This document shows positions 6,404-11,133 of a DNA stretch of 11,133 nucleotides, piece by piece. Every line of letters starts with the position of its first letter. Position 1 is the stretch's first letter. This DNA comes from an uncultured archaeon. GTDB lineage: Archaea; Thermoproteota; CALKCG01; B24. The stretch is from positions 1 through 11,133 of the forward strand of contig CALKCG010000073.1 of the NCBI GenBank assembly GCA_938082915.1. Direction: 5' to 3'. The notes beneath the pieces are model-generated. The model was given only the letters and a program-made list of their open reading frames with translations. It was not told the DNA's origin and searched no databases. A program made the position numbers and the translations under genes.

Positions 6404-6613
6404 TTAAGACTCTTTCCTTGAAAGCCACCATCTTAAATATTCTCTTTGAAGTTTCTTCCTGCCGTCTTCTTCGTTTAGATGCCTTCTTACCTTTTTCCAT
6501 GCTTCTACAAGCTCTTGCTGATTGTATGTAGCACCACAGCTTTTACACATATAACGCTTCGTAGGTGGGTCGTAGAATAGTTCTCCACCACATTCAGGAC
6601 AATACTTAGGCAT
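6404..6613 (-). CDS. Small zinc-ribbon protein
   Basis: A 69-residue protein from ATG at 6613. Near the N-terminus it has two zinc-binding knuckles, CPECGG (Cys 5 and 8) and CKSCG (Cys 23 and 26), spaced as a rubredoxin-like zinc ribbon. A basic, charged helical tail follows (ELVEAWKKVRRHLNEEDG, ending in REYLRWWLSRKES). Such proteins often bind nucleic acids or partner proteins, but no specific function can be named. An in-frame TTG at 6622 would add three residues (MVK); ATG is preferred because MPKYCPECGG is a typical start. No clear SD site is seen. A TATA-like box (6657-6666) is correctly placed for a leader of about 25 bases. The gene stands alone, divergent from the endonuclease IV-like gene. 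Confidence 0.75.
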   Translation of the reverse strand: MPKYCPECGGELFYDPPTKRYMCKSCGATYNQQELVEAWKKVRRHLNEEDGRKKLQREYLRWWLSRKES

Positions 6614-6656
6614 TTTAACCAAGTAAAACTATCGAAATCCGCCTAATTACTCTTTC

Positions 6657-6666
6657 CCTTTATACG
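6657..6666 (-). promoter_or_regulatory. TATA-like box for the zinc-ribbon gene
   Basis: On the minus strand this reads CGTATAAAG, about 50 bases upstream of the ATG at 6613. The same AT-rich gap holds TTTAATTAAAAAC (6671-6683) on the plus strand, a possible TATA region for the divergent endonuclease IV-like gene. Confidence 0.45.
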
Positions 6667-6714
6667 AAAGTTTAATTAAAAACATGATCTATCGATTTTC
6701 CAGTGGGTGGTTTC

Positions 6715-7572
6715 TTGGCAGATAAAGTCAGATTCGGACCAGCTGGACTACCAGTAGGATTCGACGGTCCACTTACGTTAGTACCGAAGCATCTTAAGAA
6801 TGAAGGGTTAGATGCTTTCGAATATCAGGCTGTACGCTGGGGGGTTAAACCTCAAGTTAAACGTGAGCTGGCTGAGAAATTTAAATCCGAAGCACTGGAA
6901 AACGACGTATGGGTTACAATGCATGGATCCTACTTTATAAACCTCGCTGGAGATGAAGATGTTGTTGAGAAGAGTATTGAAAGGATTAAAGCCTGCTTGG
7001 AGGCAACCGGATGGCTTGGAGCTAAAAGCATTGTCTTCCACCCTGGATTCTACGGGAGAAGGTCTCCCAGGGAAGCTTTTGAAGTATGTCTTAAAGCTTT
7101 AGATAAACTAGTAGAGTATATAAATACTAGGGGGTTTGAAGTCTACCTTTGCCCCGAAACAACAGGCAAACTCAGCCAACTCGGCAGTTTAGATGAGATT
7201 CTAGCTATGTGTCAAAAATTTGACCTGGTATATCCTACTATAGATTGGGCTCATATTTACGCTAGATGTAGAGGCTGCCTCCACTCTAAAGACGACTACT
7301 TAAAGGTCTTTGAGAAGATCGAAAAGGCTTTAGGTTCTAGAGGCATTGACAAGCTTCACTTTCATTTTACAAACGTCGAATATAATAATAGAGGGGAAGT
7401 TAGACATAGGACTTTAGATGAACCATTTGGTCCAGATTTCAAGATTTTGGCTGAAATTGTAATCGAAAACGAATATAAGCCGGTTATAATAAGTGAATCT
7501 CCGGTCCTCGATCTAGACGCTGTTAAAATGAGAAATATCTTGGAGGATTTAAAATGGAGGAAGAAAAAATAG
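6715..7572 (+). CDS. nfo: Endonuclease IV-like TIM-barrel protein (archaeal AP endonuclease family)
   Basis: About 285 residues, the family's usual size, for cleavage at abasic DNA sites in base-excision repair. Numbering from TTG at 6715, metal-ligand candidates are His70 (MHGSYFINLA), His109 (VFHPGFYG), Glu148 (CPETTGK), Asp177 and His180 (TIDWAHIYAR), His217 (HFHFTNVEY), His231 (VRHRTL) and Glu263 (ISESPVLD). The position of the bacterial Asp two residues before His231 is Val here, which may be typical of the archaeal subfamily. TTG at 6715 is preferred because GGGTGG lies four bases upstream and MADKVRFGPAGLP fits the family start. GTG at 6703 is the alternative and adds four residues. 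The 3' end overlaps the protease gene by 19 nt in another frame, so the two are translated from one message. Confidence 0.82.
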   Translation: MADKVRFGPAGLPVGFDGPLTLVPKHLKNEGLDAFEYQAVRWGVKPQVKRELAEKFKSEALENDVWVTMHGSYFINLAGDEDVVEKSIERIKACLEATGWLGAKSIVFHPGFYGRRSPREAFEVCLKALDKLVEYINTRGFEVYLCPETTGKLSQLGSLDEILAMCQKFDLVYPTIDWAHIYARCRGCLHSKDDYLKVFEKIEKALGSRGIDKLHFHFTNVEYNNRGEVRHRTLDEPFGPDFKILAEIVIENEYKPVIISESPVLDLDAVKMRNILEDLKWRKKK

Positions 7573-8483
7573 TTAAAGTCGTTGAAGAAACTCTTCCAAG
7601 CGTTGTAAACGTAAGTACGATAGCATTACGTAGAGACCTGCTTCTTCAAGCAATACCTGTTAAAGGTGTAGGTTCCGGTACGATAATAGATGAAAACGGA
7701 TATATTGCTACAAGCTACCACGTTATAGAAGGAGCTCAGCAGATAGAGGTGACCCTGTATACAGGTGAAAGGTTTGAAGCATCTCCGATCGGTGCAGATA
7801 AGCTGATGGATGTAGCCATTCTAAAGATAAACGCCTCAAACCTAAAGCCTGTTAAATTCTGTAACTACGAAGATCTTAAAGTCGGTCAACTCGTAGTCGC
7901 CATTGGCAATCCACTGGGGTTACCTGGCGGTCCAACGGTTACAATAGGTGTCATAAGCGCGTTAAACCGTACACTTCAAACCCCTAGAGGTGTAATGAGC
8001 CGTATTATTCAGACAGATGCCGCTATAAACCCGGGTAATAGTGGCGGTCCTCTGATTAATATGAAGGCTGAAATGGCGGGTATGAGTACAGCTATAGTGC
8101 CGTATGCTCAAGGCATAGGGTTTGCAGTACCTTCAGATACTGTTAGAAGAATATTTGAAGACATACGACTCTACGGTATCACCAGACCATGGATTGGCAT
8201 AGCTGGTATAGATCTCAATAGGGCAATAGCATCCTACTACGGTATATCGTTCATGAGAGGTGTTCTAGTTGTAAGCGCATTTGAAAATGGTCCTGCGTTT
8301 AAAGCTGGTATTAGACCTGGAGATGTGATTCTTAGAGTCGACGAGTTTAACATTTCATCTATGGATGATATGGCTAAGTCTCTACGGGGTAGACAGGTTG
8401 GTGACGTCGTAGAATTAACAATTGGAAGGTATTCGAAAGTGTTTAGAGCTTTCGTAAAATTGGAAGCACAACCTAGCTTCTGA
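7554..8483 (+). CDS. HtrA/DegP-like serine protease with PDZ domain, no signal peptide
   Basis: A trypsin-fold protease followed by one PDZ domain, 309 residues. The catalytic triad is His56 (YIATSYHVIEG), Asp86 (DVAILKI) and Ser163 (NPGNSGGPL). The PDZ domain spans about residues 215-303, with GVLVVSAFENGPAFKAGIRPGDVILRV. HtrA proteins degrade or refold damaged proteins. No signal peptide or membrane segment precedes the protease domain (MEEEKIVKVVEETLPSVV), so it probably works in the cytoplasm, unlike the bacterial enzymes. ATG at 7554 has GGAGG seven bases upstream, inside the endonuclease IV-like gene, which it overlaps by 19 nt. Its last 11 bases overlap the 3' end of the convergent bud32. 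All three catalytic residues are present, so it should be active. Confidence 0.9.
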   Translation: MEEEKIVKVVEETLPSVVNVSTIALRRDLLLQAIPVKGVGSGTIIDENGYIATSYHVIEGAQQIEVTLYTGERFEASPIGADKLMDVAILKINASNLKPVKFCNYEDLKVGQLVVAIGNPLGLPGGPTVTIGVISALNRTLQTPRGVMSRIIQTDAAINPGNSGGPLINMKAEMAGMSTAIVPYAQGIGFAVPSDTVRRIFEDIRLYGITRPWIGIAGIDLNRAIASYYGISFMRGVLVVSAFENGPAFKAGIRPGDVILRVDEFNISSMDDMAKSLRGRQVGDVVELTIGRYSKVFRAFVKLEAQPSF

Positions 8484-9156
8484 TAACGTAACGGCCTCTT
8501 TTTTCCACTTCTCTAGCCTTATCTAGGACTTTATCGGTTGTTTTTCTCCCTCTAATGCTTGCATAGCCTCTAAGAAAGGCTTTGAAACATTCTTCTGCAA
8601 ACATGTAGTGGGTACTCATTAGGGCTCGTCTAAATAGTATTAGATCCACAGCCATATCTTCAACCTCGCTTGTAAAAGCACTTAAACCGAAGTCTACTAG
8701 GAATATCCTTCCATCTTCTGTCGAGATCATATTTGAAGTTGTTAAATCGCCATGCTGTATTCCAGCTTGGTGAAGTCTACCTGTATACACACCTATAAGT
8801 TCAATTTTCCTAACGCGTTCTTCTCCAGTAAATTTGCTTAATGCCTCCCTAATTCTCTCTCCTTCGATAAAGTTCATGATGATTGTAGAATTCGTCGGAT
8901 CTAAAAAGTATACAGTTGGAGTTGGAACTCCAGCTTTTTTAGCGTAATGTAGAATTTTAGCCTCCCTCATTGTCCTCCTGAATCTTATTTCTTCATCAAG
9001 TTCTCTGATTCTATATGGTTTAGGGATTCTACGTTTAATTATAACATCCATTCCATACCATTTAGCTCTGTAAACCTCGGCTTCAGCACCAACGTAGAGT
9101 AATGTAGGGTTTTCAAACTTTGAAGTTAAGTCTGCCATGCTCAATTGAAGATTCAC
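8473..9156 (-). CDS. bud32: Bud32 kinase/ATPase of the KEOPS complex (t6A tRNA modification)
   Basis: Bud32 partners Kae1 in KEOPS, which makes N6-threonylcarbamoyladenosine in tRNAs. This is a stand-alone Bud32 of 227 residues, not the Kae1-Bud32 fusion of some archaea. Kinase motifs are the compact nucleotide loop VGAEAEVY (22-29), Lys41 (DVIIKRR), Glu65 in REAKIL, the catalytic loop HGDLTTSN with Asp137 (135-142) and DFG (155-157). The C-terminus is basic and short, ending GRYVIRS, as in the family. GTG at 9156 lies three bases after the stop of the upstream methyltransferase gene, suggesting cotranscription. ATG at 9138 (residue 7) is an alternative start. The 3' end overlaps the convergent HtrA-like gene by 11 bp. 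No Kae1, Pcc1 or Cgi121 gene is in the window. Confidence 0.93.
   Translation of the reverse strand: MNLQLSMADLTSKFENPTLLYVGAEAEVYRAKWYGMDVIIKRRIPKPYRIRELDEEIRFRRTMREAKILHYAKKAGVPTPTVYFLDPTNSTIIMNFIEGERIREALSKFTGEERVRKIELIGVYTGRLHQAGIQHGDLTTSNMISTEDGRIFLVDFGLSAFTSEVEDMAVDLILFRRALMSTHYMFAEECFKAFLRGYASIRGRKTTDKVLDKAREVEKRGRYVIRS
8499..8504 (+). terminator. Possible T6 terminator for the HtrA-like gene, inside bud32
   Basis: A TTTTTT run on the plus strand starts 16 bases after the protease stop codon and lies within the opposing bud32 reading frame. It is well placed to end protease transcripts, but only the T-run supports it. Confidence 0.35.
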
Positions 9157-9159
9157 AAT

Positions 9160-9726
9160 CTACCAGTCTCTTCCAAAAGGCCAAAAGCTTCGAGTACTCC
9201 TCCTCTCTCTACTCTCGCTTTCATATGGTCTACTTTGAAATGCATCTGGAATTATGTAGAGGTATATCGTATGCCCTCCGAATCTTTCGATTTTAGCAGC
9301 CTTCCAACCCGTTATGCTGAAATCGTGGCTGACGATTCTAGTACCTGGTTTAGCTTCTCTTTCAAACTTAGGTCTAAGTTTATCGTTACCGGAAGTTGTG
9401 AGGTATAGCGTTATCACAGTAACGTCTGAAAGATCCGCGGTCATACAGTCTCTATTGTAAACGATCACTCTATCGGATACATCCTCACTTAGAATCTTGC
9501 CGAGCACCATATCATATAGGTCTTTTCTAATTTCATAACCTATAGCCTTCTTTGCTCCAAATTCTGAAACAGCCATAAAGAGTATTCGCCCATCACCACA
9601 GCCCATGTCGCATACGACATCGTTCTCGGAAACTTGAGCTAATTCAAGCATTGCACGGACAACTTCCGGAGGGGATGCTACGAAGGGTGCTAAGCTGACC
9701 ATAGCTTTATCAAAGCTTAGATCCAA
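9160..9726 (-). CDS. SAM-dependent methyltransferase, aKMT-like (possible protein-lysine methyltransferase)
   Basis: A 188-residue class I methyltransferase. The SAM-binding motif DMGCGDGR is at 40-47 with the acidic residue of the second strand in GYEI (63-66). TLYLTTSGN (106-114), PGTRIVSHDF (127-136), GW (140-141) and HTIYLY (152-157) match what I remember of aKMT, the crenarchaeal protein-lysine methyltransferase related to Dot1. Substrates are not visible from sequence. After residue 160 there is a polar, arginine- and serine-rich tail of about 28 residues that looks unstructured and is not part of the core. TTG at 9726 is used; ATG at 9702 (MVSLAPFVASPPEVV) is a good alternative and fits the core fold's start. 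It lies three bases upstream of bud32, probably in one transcript. Confidence 0.78.
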   Translation of the reverse strand: MDLSFDKAMVSLAPFVASPPEVVRAMLELAQVSENDVVCDMGCGDGRILFMAVSEFGAKKAIGYEIRKDLYDMVLGKILSEDVSDRVIVYNRDCMTADLSDVTVITLYLTTSGNDKLRPKFEREAKPGTRIVSHDFSITGWKAAKIERFGGHTIYLYIIPDAFQSRPYESESRERRSTRSFWPFGRDW

Positions 9727-9899
9727 AGAAGCTTCATCTAATAAACTTTATGCTTAAAGTCTTAACCACTTCCAAGTTTTTAACTACTTTCCTGTGAATT
9801 GGCATTCCAATGTCTTAAATAGTCTTCACTTCTACTATTGAGGGTAAGTCGATGTACACTTTAAATACGACTGTTAATGTTCCTCTATAGGATGATTAC
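9727..9899. promoter_or_regulatory. Divergent promoter region of the methyltransferase and glycosyltransferase genes
   Basis: A 173-bp gap with no supported gene. CTTTAAATAC (9859-9868) is a plausible plus-strand TATA-like box 32-41 bases before the GTG at 9900. On the minus strand, CATAAAGTTTATT (about 9741-9753) is an AT-rich box near the methyltransferase start. GGATGA (9890-9895) is the likely SD site of the plus-strand gene. Confidence 0.4.
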
Positions 9900-10892
9900 G
9901 TGTTGATCGTGTACGCACTGTTAGCGTTTGCAATAAGTTTTCTAACGACTTTCATATCTACTCCTAGAATAGCTTTATTCATGAATAGTAGAGGTATTGT
10001 TGGCGTTGACATACATAAGCCTAATAAGCCTAAAATCCCAGAGATGGTTGGAATAGCTATGTTAATCGGCTTCTCTACATCATTAGTATTCCTAAGCTTG
10101 GTCACTCCCGAGTCGGGCAACACCTACTTAGCCGTTCTTCTCTCTATAATGGTAGCCGCCCTTATAGGGTTGTTCGATGATTTTAAGGACTTATCCCCTA
10201 CTCGTAAGGTGCTTCTTGCAATGCTGAGTGGTTTTCCAATAATCGTCCTGAGAGCATACAATTCCAGACCCATAATACCATTTATCGGTAGAGTTAGACT
10301 CACCATAGCGTATCCGTTAGCTATACCGATCGCTCTTAGTGTAACTACGAACGCTATGAATATGTCGGATCCTGTTAACGGAGCTATGAGCGGTTCAGCC
10401 TCGATAATATTAACCCTACTGGCAATTGCGTATATGTTAACTGGCAATTGCACGGCTTCTCTCGTAAGCTTAGCCTTACTGGGAGCAACCTTAGCGTTTT
10501 ACTTCTACAATCGATATCCGGCTAAAGTATTCTCCGGTAATGTAGGAAGCTTTGTGGTGGGTGCTGCGATAGGTAGTCTAGTGGTTACAAGTGGTTTAGA
10601 AGTTGTAGCAGTCATAGCTATGCTTCCTCAGATTTTAAACTCATATATGATACTCTCTACCAGTGGGGGTCTTAAGAGTAAGAAAGATATCACTGTTAGA
10701 CCTACTAGGCTTCTAGAAAATGGATTAATAGAAGCTGTTAAAGACCAACGAGCCCCATTAACGCTTATGAGGATGATACTAGCGGGTTCAGCTAAAACAG
10801 AGAAGGAGGTCGCTAGGGAGTTTTTAGCTTTAACGGCATTTTCATCCATATTGGCCCTCGTAACAATACCAATAGTACTACTAGGAGGTTGA
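9900..10892 (+). CDS. Glycosyltransferase family 4 membrane protein (ALG7/DPAGT1-like GlcNAc-1-phosphate transferase)
   Basis: A polytopic membrane enzyme, 330 residues with about ten hydrophobic segments. The family transfers GlcNAc-1-phosphate from UDP-GlcNAc to dolichyl or polyprenyl phosphate, the first step of lipid-linked glycan assembly. Motifs are DIHKPNKPKIPEMVG (37-51), LFDDFKDLSP (91-100, the metal-binding DDxxD-type loop), TNAMNMSDPVNG (150-161) and FSGNVGSF (211-218). In relatives the last motif is usually F.GD, so Asn214 replaces the expected Asp. A long loop at about 255-300 (VRPTRLLENGLIEAVK) precedes the final membrane segment. GTG at 9900 follows GGATGA by four bases. The stop is three bases before the next gene, whose SD site AGGAGG overlaps the 3' end, so the pair is translationally coupled. 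The exact sugar and lipid are not determinable. Confidence 0.83.
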   Translation: MLIVYALLAFAISFLTTFISTPRIALFMNSRGIVGVDIHKPNKPKIPEMVGIAMLIGFSTSLVFLSLVTPESGNTYLAVLLSIMVAALIGLFDDFKDLSPTRKVLLAMLSGFPIIVLRAYNSRPIIPFIGRVRLTIAYPLAIPIALSVTTNAMNMSDPVNGAMSGSASIILTLLAIAYMLTGNCTASLVSLALLGATLAFYFYNRYPAKVFSGNVGSFVVGAAIGSLVVTSGLEVVAVIAMLPQILNSYMILSTSGGLKSKKDITVRPTRLLENGLIEAVKDQRAPLTLMRMILAGSAKTEKEVAREFLALTAFSSILALVTIPIVLLGG

Positions 10893-10895
10893 ACA

Positions 10896-11123
10896 TTGAA
10901 GGATACTCTCTGGATTTACATGAGTCTGTTGATAGCTTGGATTACTCTTATGGTAGGTCTCTATCTGCTAAACACTTTGGTAAACTACATGAGAAAGCTC
11001 AGTGGTGCCATGCTTTTAAATATACTTGAGGTTTTGATAACGGTTTTACTTTTCCTTCTATGGTTATTCTTATGGAGGCTTCTAACAATAAAATTTTTCA
11101 AAGACGTAATAGGCAAAATTTGA
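10896..11123 (+). CDS. Small membrane protein of two hydrophobic helices, function unknown
   Basis: A 75-residue protein, almost entirely hydrophobic. There are two predicted membrane helices, about residues 6-28 (IYMSLLIAWITLMVGLYLL) and 38-64 (MLLNILEVLITVLLFLLWLF). They are joined by a basic loop (NYMRKLSG), and the end is basic (KFFKDVIGKI). I do not recognise a family. TTG at 10896 is strongly supported by AGGAGG at 10883-10888, seven bases upstream, and starts three bases past the glycosyltransferase stop. Tight coupling suggests it works with that enzyme, perhaps as a partner or stabiliser in the membrane, but this is inferred only from position. Confidence 0.7.
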   Translation: MKDTLWIYMSLLIAWITLMVGLYLLNTLVNYMRKLSGAMLLNILEVLITVLLFLLWLFLWRLLTIKFFKDVIGKI

Positions 11124-11133
11124 CCAGTTTTCC

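Noticed and set aside
9852..9890. 13-codon ORF in the gap before the glycosyltransferase gene
   Set aside because: Too short, overlaps the predicted TATA-like box and has no SD site.

Overview
This is an archaeal chromosome segment, about 11 kb and AT-rich, almost entirely housekeeping genes. The archaeal assignment rests on the gene set: an aRF1-type release factor, a GPN-loop GTPase, a stand-alone Bud32 kinase of KEOPS, a GTPBP1-like translational GTPase, an aKMT-type methyltransferase and an ALG7/DPAGT1-like lipid-sugar transferase. Frequent TTG and GTG starts and TATA-like boxes fit. The mix suggests a TACK-type (Thermoproteota-related) lineage, possibly uncultured, but this is an impression and not a placement.

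Layout. Positions 3-479 hold the 3' end of the aRF1 gene (+). Positions 480-1117 contain no intact gene, but 733-1092 is the wreck of an archaeal tyrosine recombinase (+). A minus-strand cluster follows, in transcription order GPN-loop GTPase (3480-2719, apparently starting at CTG), a winged-helix/DUF4443-like protein (2656-2027) and NAD kinase (1948-1118). Divergent from it is a GTPBP1-like GTPase (3580-5157, +), whose stop lies 2 nt from the stop of a convergent CinA/MoaB-domain protein (5984-5160, -). Positions 6094-6357 carry a small reading frame broken by three in-frame stops. A 69-residue zinc-ribbon protein (-) and an endonuclease IV-like gene (+) diverge from about 6614-6714. The endonuclease gene overlaps a cytoplasmic HtrA-like protease by 19 nt. 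That protease overlaps the convergent bud32 by 11 nt at the 3' ends, and bud32 lies 3 nt behind an aKMT-like methyltransferase (-). The window closes with a plus-strand pair, a GlcNAc-1-phosphate transferase-like membrane enzyme and a two-helix small membrane protein.

How the genes fit together. Translation and tRNA functions dominate: aRF1, the GTPBP1-like GTPase, and Bud32 for t6A-tRNA. Nucleotide and cofactor metabolism is represented by NAD kinase and the CinA-like protein, DNA repair by endonuclease IV, protein quality control by HtrA, and lipid-linked glycan synthesis by the last pair. I found no intact new defence or mobile system. The non-routine signals are the decayed integrase, the stop-interrupted small gene, the CTG start, changes at metal- or catalysis-linked positions in two enzymes, and short palindromic or tandem repeats in two promoter regions. 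No tRNA, rRNA or CRISPR array was found.
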